A stretch of 64,000 bases of DNA. Origin: Bacteroidota bacterium (GTDB lineage Bacteria > Bacteroidota > Bacteroidia > Bacteroidales > Porphyromonadaceae). Shown here piece after piece: positions 43,862 through 52,723 of the stretch. How positions within the stretch are numbered: the stretch's first letter is position 1; every line of letters starts with the position of its first letter. A program made the translations under genes and the position numbers. The stretch is taken from positions 182,516 through 246,515 of the forward strand of contig JAEWZH010000017.1 in NCBI GenBank assembly GCA_023395395.1. The letters are read 5' to 3'. The notes beneath the pieces are model-generated. The model saw nothing but the letters and a program-made list of their open reading frames with translations. It made no database searches and had not been told where the DNA came from.

Positions 43862-45475
43862 ATGAAAACAAGAGTAAAACTATTCTACTTTATTGCCATA
43901 CTATTGGCAACAGTGGCATGTGTAAACCTCGATGAGGTCAATGAACGCATTGATAACCACGAGAAGAGGCTCAAGTCCTTAGAGCAACTAATCACTTCAG
44001 CCAATGACAACATTGCTAACCTCCAGAAATTATTAGATGCAGAGAAAAACAAAATCTCAATCGTATCATACACACAGATAGAGGGTGGCTATGAATTGGT
44101 GATGTCTGATGGCTCCAAGATCATACTCAAAAATGGTAATGATGCCAAGGAGCCCATCATTGGAGTGAAGGAAGAAAATGGAGTATTGTATTGGACCATC
44201 AATGGCGAATTTATGCTGGATGCCGATGGCAATAAGATTAAGGCGGAAGGCAAAGATGGAGCCGCAGGTATAACTCCTCAGATCCGTGTCGATAGAGATG
44301 GATACTGGGAAATAAGTGTAGATGGTGGCAAGACTTGGCAAGCCGTGACCGACACCAATGGTAACAAAGTAAAAGCCAAAGGCAGTGATGCATCTGTAGA
44401 TTTGGTCATCAAAGAGGAGGATGGTCAGATTGTCATCATTTACAATGGGCAAACCTTTGTAGTCCCTAAGGGAGAAAGCAAGCCTGTAGAACCAGTGCTC
44501 GAGGGGAAAGAATTCACAGAGGGGTCTGGACGATACTATGGCAATTGGTATCTTGCCCTCGCTGATGATGGAAAGCTACAGTTTACTTGGAAAGACCCCG
44601 CTGATCCTGCCCATTATGAGACGTTGGAAATCCCATTCAACATGCACAAATTAAAAGATTACAATATCACAGATCCCAAAATGGAGGAGGGCGAGTATGT
44701 GGTAGCCCCAAGACCAGACCCTTCGTACAATATGATCCCAATGACAGTAATAGAGGGGGGCACTGCAGACTTCATGGGGCAGGTCATCATCACCGGTACT
44801 TACCTAAAAGAGGTAAAGCCGGGAGTGGATGAGGTGTCTCATATCGTGAAGAGTGGCAAGATGAAAGTCTCTTACAATGGCGATGAAGCTACATTTATTT
44901 TCGACTTCGTCTCCAGTGAGGGCAAGGAGATCAAAGGCAACTACAAAGGCAACTTCAAAATGACCAATTATAACGACAACGACAAATCGATGCCCGCTCG
45001 TCCTTGGAGCACTCTTCGCAGTAATAAGGTGTTGAATTTTAAGGAAAACACAGCATGTCAGATATATCCATTGCGTAAATCGATATTACCTAACATCAAT
45101 TCTTGGTTATTGATGATTGGATCAGCTGAGACTGCCAGTGATTTCATTATGGTAGAATTCTTTAGCGGGATGGGAGACGAAAAGGAACCCGCACCCGGCA
45201 CTTACACCATTTCAAAGGATTTGAAGAATCAAACGGTGTTGCCAGGTCATCAAAACTATGCTCGGGATCTCGTCTATTCTTGGTACGCCGATATGAGCGT
45301 AAAAAATGAATTCGGATCACCTACGACCGTTGCTCCATTAAATGAGGGGACTATGACCATCAAAAAGGAGGGTGACAAGTACACTTTCACATTTGACTTC
45401 AAGGACGATGCTAAGGGGACACCTCACTCCATCACAGGAATGTGGTCAGGCACAGTCCAGTTCGTAGACTTGTAA
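43862..45475 (+). CDS. DUF4988-like lipoprotein with PL29-type N-terminal region
   Basis: This 537-residue protein has a lipoprotein signal (LLATVAC, Cys20). Next comes a short coiled coil (DEVNERIDNHEKRLKSLEQL), then EGGYELVMSDGSKIILKNG and collagen-like GKDGAAGITPQIRVDRDGYW with SVDGGKTWQAV. This order is characteristic of the DUF4988 / PL29-lyase N-terminal region found in Bacteroidota surface lipoproteins. The remaining 330 residues are beta-rich and unrecognised, with no evident lyase motif. It is a single-gene unit with its own promoter and a downstream hairpin. A surface glycan-related role is inferred from the family only. Confidence 0.8.
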   Translation: MKTRVKLFYFIAILLATVACVNLDEVNERIDNHEKRLKSLEQLITSANDNIANLQKLLDAEKNKISIVSYTQIEGGYELVMSDGSKIILKNGNDAKEPIIGVKEENGVLYWTINGEFMLDADGNKIKAEGKDGAAGITPQIRVDRDGYWEISVDGGKTWQAVTDTNGNKVKAKGSDASVDLVIKEEDGQIVIIYNGQTFVVPKGESKPVEPVLEGKEFTEGSGRYYGNWYLALADDGKLQFTWKDPADPAHYETLEIPFNMHKLKDYNITDPKMEEGEYVVAPRPDPSYNMIPMTVIEGGTADFMGQVIITGTYLKEVKPGVDEVSHIVKSGKMKVSYNGDEATFIFDFVSSEGKEIKGNYKGNFKMTNYNDNDKSMPARPWSTLRSNKVLNFKENTACQIYPLRKSILPNINSWLLMIGSAETASDFIMVEFFSGMGDEKEPAPGTYTISKDLKNQTVLPGHQNYARDLVYSWYADMSVKNEFGSPTTVAPLNEGTMTIKKEGDKYTFTFDFKDDAKGTPHSITGMWSGTVQFVDL

Positions 45476-45504
45476 TTACAAATTGATTAACACGGTAGCT
45501 TCTT

Positions 45505-45540
45505 GGTCTCCGCAAAGAGCTCTCCCTCTTTGTGGAGACC
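45505..45540 (+). terminator. Hairpin terminator after the DUF4988-like lipoprotein
   Basis: GGTCTCCGCAAAGAG (45505-45519) pairs with CTCTTTGTGGAGACC (45526-45540), with one G-U pair. The following sequence, TCTGCTTATG, is poor in T, so termination efficiency is uncertain. No gene was seen between here and polA. Confidence 0.6.
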
Positions 45541-45708
45541 TCTGCTTATGTCCTCGGGGAGCGTTGTATATTTTTATATGCAATACCGAACTCGCAGACT
45601 AATATGACACACTACACAGCAAGTATATTGGAGAGGGGAATTGGGGTTTAATTGGCGACAGGGGAGATTATTGGTATCTTGTGGCATAATATGGACGAAA
45701 TGATAGAT

Positions 45709-48492
45709 ATGGAGAAAAATCTATACCTGATAGATGCGTATGCAATGATATACCGTGGGTTTTACGCCATGATGCGGAGCCCAAGGATCAATTCCAAAGG
45801 ACAAGACACGACCGCCATCTTCGGTTTTCTCAATACCTTTGAGGAGGTTATGAAGCGGGCGGAGGGGCACCGGCTAGCGGTCGTCTTCGACCCCCCAGGT
45901 GGCACCTTTCGCAGTGAGATGTATGAGGCGTACAAGGCGCAGCGTGAAAAGACCCCTGAGGGTATCTCTTTTGGCATCCCTTATATTAAGAAGTTAATAG
46001 ATGCCTTTGGTGTCCAACGCTACGAACTGGAGGGGTACGAGGCAGACGATGTGATTGGGACCATCGCTACCCAATTGGGGGCTAAGCACCCAGAGATGAA
46101 GGTCTTTATGATTACGCCCGACAAAGATTATGGTCAGCTCGTGACCGAGAATGTACATATCCTAAAACCCGGGCAGAAGGGTGGTTTTGAAGAACTCGGA
46201 CCCGAGGAAGTGACGGGGCGGTATGGACTGGAAAAGACTTCGCAGGTCATCGACCTGCTCGCTCTATGGGGCGATGCCTCCGACAATGTACCCGGGGTAA
46301 AAGGGATTGGCGAAAAGACGGCGGCAAAGCTACTGAGCGACTACGGCAGTATTGAGGGCATCTACGACAATATCGAGCAAATAAAAGGGAAGCAAAAGGA
46401 AAATCTCATCGAGGGGCGTGAACAACTCAAGGTGTCTCGCGAATTGGTGACAATACACACTTCGGTGCCGATGCAGTACGCTCTGGAGGAGATGGAACTA
46501 CGGGAGCGCGACCTACAGGCTCTCGCCGACCTATATGAGGAGCTGGAGTTTCGCTCCAAGATGACGAAGCTACAGGGCAATACCCTTGCCCCCAAGGCAG
46601 GTGGAGCACGGACGCTTTTCGACCAAGACGAATCATCGATGGTGACACCCCAGAAGGTAGAGAGTAATTTCGACACCATCGAGACTTGGAAAGCGAAGTA
46701 TCACCTCGTGGAGGAGGAAAAGGATATAGTGGCACTGGTGAAGCGGTTGAGCCAGGCGAAGCAATTGGCCTTTGATACCGAGACGGATGGGCTCGACGGG
46801 ATGAGTGCGGGGATTGTCGGTATCTCCTTTGCCATAGAGGAGGGTGAGGCGTGGTATGTACCACTCTCAGAACTTCCTATGGAAGCGAGGATGCAGCTCT
46901 CGGTATTCCAAGAGGTCTTTGGCAATCCCAATATCCTCAAGATTGGTCAGAACCTCAAGTTTGACCTCAAGATGATTGAGCGGTTTGGCATACAACCGGT
47001 AGGTCCCTACTGGGATACGATGATTGCCCACTACCTAATCCAGCCCGAACTACGACATGGGATGGATGCAATGGCTGAAAGCTATCTCAATTACCATCCC
47101 ATACCGATAGAGGAGTTGATTGGATCCAAAGGGAAAAATCAAAAGAGCATGCGTCAGCTCTCGCCACACTCCATCTACAAGTATGCTGCGGAGGATGCCG
47201 ATGTCACACTTAGGCTCTACGGCAAGCTCCGAAAGGAACTGGAAAGAGAGGGACTGGAGCAACTATTTTACCACCTCGAGATGCCTCTCATGGAGGTACT
47301 TCTGGAAATGGAAAAGACAGGGGTGAGACTCGATGCCAAGCGTCTGACGGAGACAGTGGCAGAGCTGAATACCGAACTGGCACAGCTGGAGCATGAGATA
47401 TTCAGAGCGGTGCGCCGAGAGTTTAATATCAACTCGCCGAAGGAGGTCGGCGATATTCTCTATGAACACCTGCAACTGGTGGAGAAACCCAAGAAGACCA
47501 AGACGGGGCAATATGTCACTCGAGAGGAGGAACTACAAAAGATTGCACACCTCCACCCCGTGGTAGGGATGATTCTCCGTTACCGTGGACTGAGGAAACT
47601 GGTGAGCACCTATATAGAGCCTTTGCCACTCCTTATCAATAAGCAGACCGGGCGAGTACACACGACTTATAATCAAGCTTCAACCGCTACGGGGCGACTC
47701 TCGAGCACTGACCCCAACCTTCAGAATATCCCCGTACGGGACGAGGATGGTCGTCAGCTGCGCAGAGCCTTTACCGGCTTGCATCCGGAGGCAGGGGATT
47801 TATATGTTTCGGCAGATTATTCTCAAATCGAGCTACGACTGATGGCGCACTTCTCGAGAGACGAGGCGATGATTGAGGCATTTAGGAGTGGGACGGATAT
47901 ACATGCGATGACGGCAGCCCGTATCTACCATACAGAGCCGAACGCTGTCTCTTCCGAGCTTAGACGCCGTGCCAAGACTGCCAACTTCGGCATCATCTAC
48001 GGTATCAGCACCTACGGTCTGAGCAGTCGGTTGGGCATTGCCTTTGGTGAAGCTAAGGAACTGATAGAGGGCTATTTCCGCACCTTCCCCGGTGTACAGC
48101 AGTACATGCAGGAGATAGTGGAGCGTGCCAAGGAGCAAGGGTACGTGGAGACCATCATGGGACGTAGACGCTTCCTCATGGACATCAATTCACAAAATAG
48201 CGTGGTACGGGGCTTTGCAGAGCGAAATGCCATCAATGCACCGCTCCAAGGCTCTGCCGCAGACATTATCAAGGTGGCGATGATTCGTATCCAGAAGCGA
48301 CTACAAGAGGAGGGATTCAAAGCTAAGATGATGCTACAGGTGCATGATGAACTCAATTTCTCTTGCCCTACCGACGAAAGGGATAGGCTCGTGGCAATGA
48401 TTCGGGAGGAGATGGAGGGGGTATGCCCTGAGCTGAGTGTACCGCTCGTCGTAGATGTAGGTGTGGGGGAGAATTGGCTTGAGGCGCACTGA
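45709..48492 (+). CDS. polA: DNA polymerase I
   Basis: This enzyme of about 927 residues performs repair and Okazaki-fragment processing. The N-terminal 5' nuclease (1-300) starts NLYLIDAYAMIYRGFYAMM and carries GYEADDVIGT and WGDASDNVPGVKGIGEKTA. The 3'-5' exonuclease domain keeps the first catalytic pair in LAFDTETDGLDG and also FDLKM, so proofreading looks intact. The polymerase shows motif A (VSADYSQIELRL), motif B (RRAKTANFGIIYG) and motif C (LQVHDELNF). The ATG at 45709 is chosen because the family begins there; ATGs at 45691 or the extended frame from 45652 are possible. It overlaps the next gene by one base. Confidence 0.96.
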   Translation: MEKNLYLIDAYAMIYRGFYAMMRSPRINSKGQDTTAIFGFLNTFEEVMKRAEGHRLAVVFDPPGGTFRSEMYEAYKAQREKTPEGISFGIPYIKKLIDAFGVQRYELEGYEADDVIGTIATQLGAKHPEMKVFMITPDKDYGQLVTENVHILKPGQKGGFEELGPEEVTGRYGLEKTSQVIDLLALWGDASDNVPGVKGIGEKTAAKLLSDYGSIEGIYDNIEQIKGKQKENLIEGREQLKVSRELVTIHTSVPMQYALEEMELRERDLQALADLYEELEFRSKMTKLQGNTLAPKAGGARTLFDQDESSMVTPQKVESNFDTIETWKAKYHLVEEEKDIVALVKRLSQAKQLAFDTETDGLDGMSAGIVGISFAIEEGEAWYVPLSELPMEARMQLSVFQEVFGNPNILKIGQNLKFDLKMIERFGIQPVGPYWDTMIAHYLIQPELRHGMDAMAESYLNYHPIPIEELIGSKGKNQKSMRQLSPHSIYKYAAEDADVTLRLYGKLRKELEREGLEQLFYHLEMPLMEVLLEMEKTGVRLDAKRLTETVAELNTELAQLEHEIFRAVRREFNINSPKEVGDILYEHLQLVEKPKKTKTGQYVTREEELQKIAHLHPVVGMILRYRGLRKLVSTYIEPLPLLINKQTGRVHTTYNQASTATGRLSSTDPNLQNIPVRDEDGRQLRRAFTGLHPEAGDLYVSADYSQIELRLMAHFSRDEAMIEAFRSGTDIHAMTAARIYHTEPNAVSSELRRRAKTANFGIIYGISTYGLSSRLGIAFGEAKELIEGYFRTFPGVQQYMQEIVERAKEQGYVETIMGRRRFLMDINSQNSVVRGFAERNAINAPLQGSAADIIKVAMIRIQKRLQEEGFKAKMMLQVHDELNFSCPTDERDRLVAMIREEMEGVCPELSVPLVVDVGVGENWLEAH

Positions 48493-50237
48493 TGAAGCGA
48501 TGGTTGCTTCTTGTTTGTCTACTACTCTGCGTCCCAGTGGCGAAGGGGCAAGAGGCGGTGGAACTACTATTGGCGGAGCTGGAAGATGAGGTTGAAGCCG
48601 AATGGCTAGGTTCGCTCCTCGCCGAAAGGCTGGTTCAGCCACTCAATATCAACAGTGCATCAGAAGAGGAGCTATTGGAGCTCCCCTATTTCGATACATT
48701 TTTTGTGCGCAACCTACTGCTGGAGCGAAGTCGCCGAGGCGGTAGGTTTCGCTCTATTTATGAGCTAAAGGAGATACAAGGAGCACCGCTACAGCAGCTT
48801 CCGCTACTTGAGCCTTTTATCATCGCTGGGGCGAGCGAAGAGCAGCAGCCCGAGCCCGTATTGACTCAGGAGCTCTTTGGCGGGCTAGAAGGGCAATTGC
48901 CCATTAGGCGAGATCAATACCGTGGTATCGGTTGGGGTGCTCGCTACTCTGGGCATATCGGTTCGCGACATACTTGGAGTGTGGTGGCTGAGCGGGATAG
49001 AGGAGAGCCCCGCACAGTCGATTACCTTTCTGTCAGTTACCGCTACCAAGGTGCCCAGTGGTCGGTTATAGCAGGCGACTATAGGGTGAGTGCGGGTCTG
49101 GGCATCCACTTGGGGCAGAGCCTCTCCTATTTCTCCAAGATGGAGCTGTCAGGGCAAGCTCCATCAGTGGGACAGAGAGTGCTGAGGCAGCACAGCAGTT
49201 TTCGTGAATACGGCTTTCTCCGTGGTATAGGTGCCGGTATCGACTTGGGGGCTCTCGATGTAGTGCTCTTTGGCGGTGCCGAACCGGTCGATGCCCGAGT
49301 CGAAGGCAATCGGGTCATCACCCTCTCCCCTGGCGGGATGCACCGCACCACTTCGGAAGTAGCCCACAGACACACCACCCAAAGGACAACGGCTGGTGCC
49401 GTAATCAGCTATCGTATCAAGGATATGGAGGTGGGAGGTACGGCGATGATACAGAGATACCTCTCGCCCTCTTTTGGGGAGATGGAGGCGCCGGCTAAGC
49501 ATCGACAATTGAAGAGTGCTTCGCTCTTTTTTCGGTACCAAAAGAGACGATGGCAGATAGCGGGCGAAAGCCTCTTAGCAAAGCGTGATGAAATCTCAAG
49601 CCTTGCCACTCTAAGCTATCACAATGATAGACTCGGGAGGTTTTCCCTCTCTGGATACTACACCGGGGCGCATTACTACACCGCCTATGGATTTAGCAGG
49701 GGCAAACGAGGTATCGAGGCTTCATGGTCGGGCGAATTGGCTCGCCGGTGGAGTGGGATGCTTTATTTCTCACGCTCAGACAAAGGATGGACAGCTACTG
49801 CGAGGGCAGAATATCGTCACCGCAAGCATGCGTTTCAGGGGCGGATAAGGTACGCCAATCAGCGCATCACAGCGAGGTTCGCTTGCCAATACCACCCCGA
49901 TAGACAATTGACTTGGCAATCGGGGCTTAACCTATCACAGACGGCTTGGGGGTTGTTTGTGAGAGGGCAATGGCAGTTTGACCAAGGATTGCGTGCCGAG
50001 GGCGGTCTGCAATATTTCAGCACAGACGGCGGAGTGATTCGTGCCGACCAACCCTATATGCCATGGCGGTACTATACACCGATGCTGAGGGGCAAAGGCG
50101 TAAGAACGACAGCCCAACTCCGCTACACTGTGCAGACGGTTCAAATCAACCTTCGCACTGCCCACACCTTTTACCAAGAACTCCCCTCTACGCCACTCCC
50201 TACGCTCTTCGAACTCTCTACCATCATCAAGCTCTGA
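48492..50237 (+). CDS. Helix-hairpin-helix protein with a probable beta-barrel C-terminus
   Basis: This 581-residue exported protein has signal MKRWLLLVCLLLCVPVAKGQ. Residues about 50-115 carry two ComEA-like helix-hairpin-helix motifs (LNINSASEEELLELPYFD and FRSIYELKEIQGAPLQQLPLLEPF). The remaining 450 residues have alternating aromatic/polar strands (WSVVAERDRGEPRTVDYLSV, RFSLSGYYTGAHYYTAYGF) like an outer-membrane barrel. The combination is common in Bacteroidota but has no known function; DNA binding or a protein-protein role at the outer membrane are both possible. The start overlaps the polA stop (TGATG). Confidence 0.82.
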   Translation: MKRWLLLVCLLLCVPVAKGQEAVELLLAELEDEVEAEWLGSLLAERLVQPLNINSASEEELLELPYFDTFFVRNLLLERSRRGGRFRSIYELKEIQGAPLQQLPLLEPFIIAGASEEQQPEPVLTQELFGGLEGQLPIRRDQYRGIGWGARYSGHIGSRHTWSVVAERDRGEPRTVDYLSVSYRYQGAQWSVIAGDYRVSAGLGIHLGQSLSYFSKMELSGQAPSVGQRVLRQHSSFREYGFLRGIGAGIDLGALDVVLFGGAEPVDARVEGNRVITLSPGGMHRTTSEVAHRHTTQRTTAGAVISYRIKDMEVGGTAMIQRYLSPSFGEMEAPAKHRQLKSASLFFRYQKRRWQIAGESLLAKRDEISSLATLSYHNDRLGRFSLSGYYTGAHYYTAYGFSRGKRGIEASWSGELARRWSGMLYFSRSDKGWTATARAEYRHRKHAFQGRIRYANQRITARFACQYHPDRQLTWQSGLNLSQTAWGLFVRGQWQFDQGLRAEGGLQYFSTDGGVIRADQPYMPWRYYTPMLRGKGVRTTAQLRYTVQTVQINLRTAHTFYQELPSTPLPTLFELSTIIKL

Positions 50238-50256
50238 AGCCTCGCCATACGATACA

Positions 50257-50290
50257 AAAAGGGCAGTCACTCTAGAGTGACTGCCCTTTT
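50257..50290. terminator. Bidirectional terminator between convergent genes
   Basis: AAAAGGGCAGTCACTCT (50257-50273) and AGAGTGACTGCCCTTTT (50274-50290) form a near-perfect palindrome with A and T tracts on either side, serving the HhH gene on the plus strand and the Sel1 gene on the minus strand. Confidence 0.88.
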
Positions 50291-50309
50291 GCTATCAACA
50301 ATTCTTACA

Positions 50310-52001
50310 TCAATCTCCTGTGGAAGTGCTCCTCAGCGCTTCGAGTGCCTTCTTGGCTTCCTCTTCGCCCTGGGCGGCAGACTTAGTGTACCACTCTATG
50401 GCTTTTTTCTCATCTTTCTCTACACCCTCACCCTCTTGGTACAGCGTACCCAATAGAAATTGAGCATAGCTCTGACCATTAAGCGCAGACTTTTCAATCC
50501 ACGTAAAAGCCTTAGTGGCATCAGACATTACCCCTTCGCCTTGATAGTACATATTGCCCAAAATCATCTGTGCATCGGCATCACCAAGATTGGCAGATTT
50601 GGTGAACCAAATCAAGGCATCGGCATAGCTTTGCTTGATCCCTAAGCCCTCATAATACATCCTACCGAGGTAGTACTGAGCCAGAGCGCTATCGGCATTG
50701 GCTGCGATGACCAACCAGTTGTACGCCTCGGTATAGTTTTGCCCCACACCGGTACCGGTAAAATACATCCAACCTATACTATACTGAGCATCTACATTAC
50801 CTCCACGGGCACCTTGGCGATACCAGTCGAGAGCCTTGTCGTACCGCTTGGCATTAAAGTCTATCTCTCCAAGCTCATACATGGCATCAGCATCACCGGA
50901 CTGCGCTAGCTCCTGATAGAGAGCTACTGCCTTGGCTTCGTCCTGAGTGACACCCAGCCCATCCAGATACATCTTGGCAATAAAATATTTAGCCTCTTGG
51001 ACTCCGCCCTCACTCGCCTTGGTAAAGTACTGAAGGGCCTTGGCATAATCTTGCTGCCCGTAGTCACTCTTAAAATAGGTAAGAGCCAGTGCATAAGCTC
51101 CATACATCTGACCATTGTCCATCGCCTTTTGGAACAACTCCTTGGCGGTATCCAGGTTGGCTTCCGTCCCATGCCCCCTGAGATACATAGTGCCGAGGAC
51201 AAATAGTGCCTCTGCATCCCCTTGCTCTGCAGATTGGGTCAGGAGTTCAAATGCCTTGGCAAGATTGAGAGCAACGCCATCTCCTTCTAAGTACATCAGA
51301 CCCAGATAGTACTGAGCTGCCGAATTGCCTTGGCTTGCTGCAATCGATGCCCATTTATAGGCGAGATTATAATCAACTGCGACCTCGACACCCTTGTAAT
51401 AAATCTCAGCCAGCATAGACTGAGCCTGTGGCACACCCAGATTGGCGGCACTGGTGAGTAGAGGAATCGCTTTCTCCATATCTCGAGGGATTTCATCTCC
51501 TTGGTAGTACATCGCACCAAGATTGCTCTGAGCCATCGGCTCTCCATTATCTACCGCCCTCTGGTACCATTCGGCAGCCTTGGCGTTGTCCTCTTTACCA
51601 CATTCCCCTAAATCATAAATAATTGCAAGGTTAAACTGTGCCCTAGGGTGGTTTTGCTGAGCAGACTTGGTGTACCACTTCATCGCCTCGCACTCATCTT
51701 CCTTGACGCCGAAACCATTGCTATACATGAAACCTACGCTGAACTGTCCGCCAGCCCACCCCTGTTGGGCAGACTTACGGTACCACTCCAGTGCCTTGGC
51801 ATAGTCCTGTGGCATCAACTCTCCTTGCAGATAGACATCACCGAGGATATCTTGAGCTTCTGCATTGCCTGCATTGGCTTGTGCCTCGAGTGCCTTTAGC
51901 TCCTCCATATTTGAGGGAGGCTCAATAGCCCAAAGCGAAACGGACACGATACTGATTAGTGCCCCGAGCGCAATACGTCTGAAATCATAAAACCCTTCCA
52001 T
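50310..52001 (-). CDS. Sel1-repeat protein
   Basis: This secreted protein of about 563 residues consists almost entirely of Sel1-type repeats of 36 residues (pattern A...YW....A..G.A.AQ..LG.MY..G.GV..D). Examples are NAEAQDILGDVYLQGE, AQYYLGLMYLEGDGVALN and AQFLLGTLYQEGEGVEKDEK. At least 13 repeats are visible. The N-terminus (FRRIALGALISIVSVSLWAIEP) is a signal peptide. Sel1 solenoids bind other proteins; the partner is unknown. The ATG at 52001 is chosen over a GTG at 52010. Confidence 0.92.
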   Translation of the reverse strand: MEGFYDFRRIALGALISIVSVSLWAIEPPSNMEELKALEAQANAGNAEAQDILGDVYLQGELMPQDYAKALEWYRKSAQQGWAGGQFSVGFMYSNGFGVKEDECEAMKWYTKSAQQNHPRAQFNLAIIYDLGECGKEDNAKAAEWYQRAVDNGEPMAQSNLGAMYYQGDEIPRDMEKAIPLLTSAANLGVPQAQSMLAEIYYKGVEVAVDYNLAYKWASIAASQGNSAAQYYLGLMYLEGDGVALNLAKAFELLTQSAEQGDAEALFVLGTMYLRGHGTEANLDTAKELFQKAMDNGQMYGAYALALTYFKSDYGQQDYAKALQYFTKASEGGVQEAKYFIAKMYLDGLGVTQDEAKAVALYQELAQSGDADAMYELGEIDFNAKRYDKALDWYRQGARGGNVDAQYSIGWMYFTGTGVGQNYTEAYNWLVIAANADSALAQYYLGRMYYEGLGIKQSYADALIWFTKSANLGDADAQMILGNMYYQGEGVMSDATKAFTWIEKSALNGQSYAQFLLGTLYQEGEGVEKDEKKAIEWYTKSAAQGEEEAKKALEALRSTSTGD

Positions 52002-52023
52002 AACCACCACACATTATGTAATT

Positions 52024-52596
52024 TTAGAATCGATAGGCAATACCTATAGAGAGATCAATCGGAGCCGCAGGAGAAGCAATAGCCATGTAATAAAAATCAT
52101 TGTGACTGCGCATTTTTTGATCTTCTGTTCTCCCTTTCGTCGCGACACAATTACAAGCGCCAAAAGGAACAGCCAACTTCAGCCCAGCATCGACAATAAA
52201 GTGCCAGCGACTGCCGCGAACAAACGGGCTTTGCCAGCCAATACCGAACCCACCACCGCCATAATACCTGTATCCATCGTAAGGCCTATTGAGGAAATAG
52301 CCAACGATAGGACTTACTCTTAGGTACCAGCCCCGACCCGTTGTCCCCCAGAAGTACCACTTGACAGATGGCTTAAGTGCAATATTCTTGGGTATATCCC
52401 ACCACGCATGGGCTATTGCCTCTCCTCCGATACTCCATTTGGAATTGAGAGGGACCTCCACTCCAAGATCCACACCCAACAATAACGTCTGAGGGCGAGT
52501 ACTAAGGAGTACACCACTTGGATACCTCTCCTCTTGAGCCACCAACCCACTACATGAGAGTAGTGATACAAGTGCAAATAATAGAATCTTTTTCAT
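52024..52596 (-). CDS. DUF3575-like small outer-membrane protein
   Basis: This protein of about 190 residues has signal peptide MKKILLFALVSLLSCSGLVAQ and a predicted 8-strand barrel: LLLGVDLGVEVPLNSKWSIG, IALKPSVKWYFWGTTGRGWY, YYGGGGFGIGWQSP, ending in GIAYRF. It resembles DUF3575 or OmpA-like barrels from Bacteroidota, but the assignment is tentative. It lies 22 bp upstream of the Sel1 gene on the minus strand, so they are probably co-transcribed and may form a surface pair. ATG at 52611 is an alternative start. Confidence 0.72.
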   Translation of the reverse strand: MKKILLFALVSLLSCSGLVAQEERYPSGVLLSTRPQTLLLGVDLGVEVPLNSKWSIGGEAIAHAWWDIPKNIALKPSVKWYFWGTTGRGWYLRVSPIVGYFLNRPYDGYRYYGGGGFGIGWQSPFVRGSRWHFIVDAGLKLAVPFGACNCVATKGRTEDQKMRSHNDFYYMAIASPAAPIDLSIGIAYRF

Positions 52597-52661
52597 AAGA
52601 TTAGATAACATGATATAGCATTACAAGATACATAAAAGTTGAAATATCTCGAGGTTTTAAC

Positions 52662-52701
52662 AAAAAAGAGTGTAGCCGATACATCAGCTACACTCTTTTT
52701 T
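52662..52701 (-). terminator. Rho-independent terminator after rny
   Basis: A 15-bp perfect stem, AAAAAAGAGTGTAGC (52662-52676) with GCTACACTCTTTTTT (52687-52701), 10-nt loop. On the minus strand it ends in a T6 run about 20 bp after the rny stop. Confidence 0.85.
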
Positions 52702-52723
52702 ATACTCTCTGGGAGCAATATTA

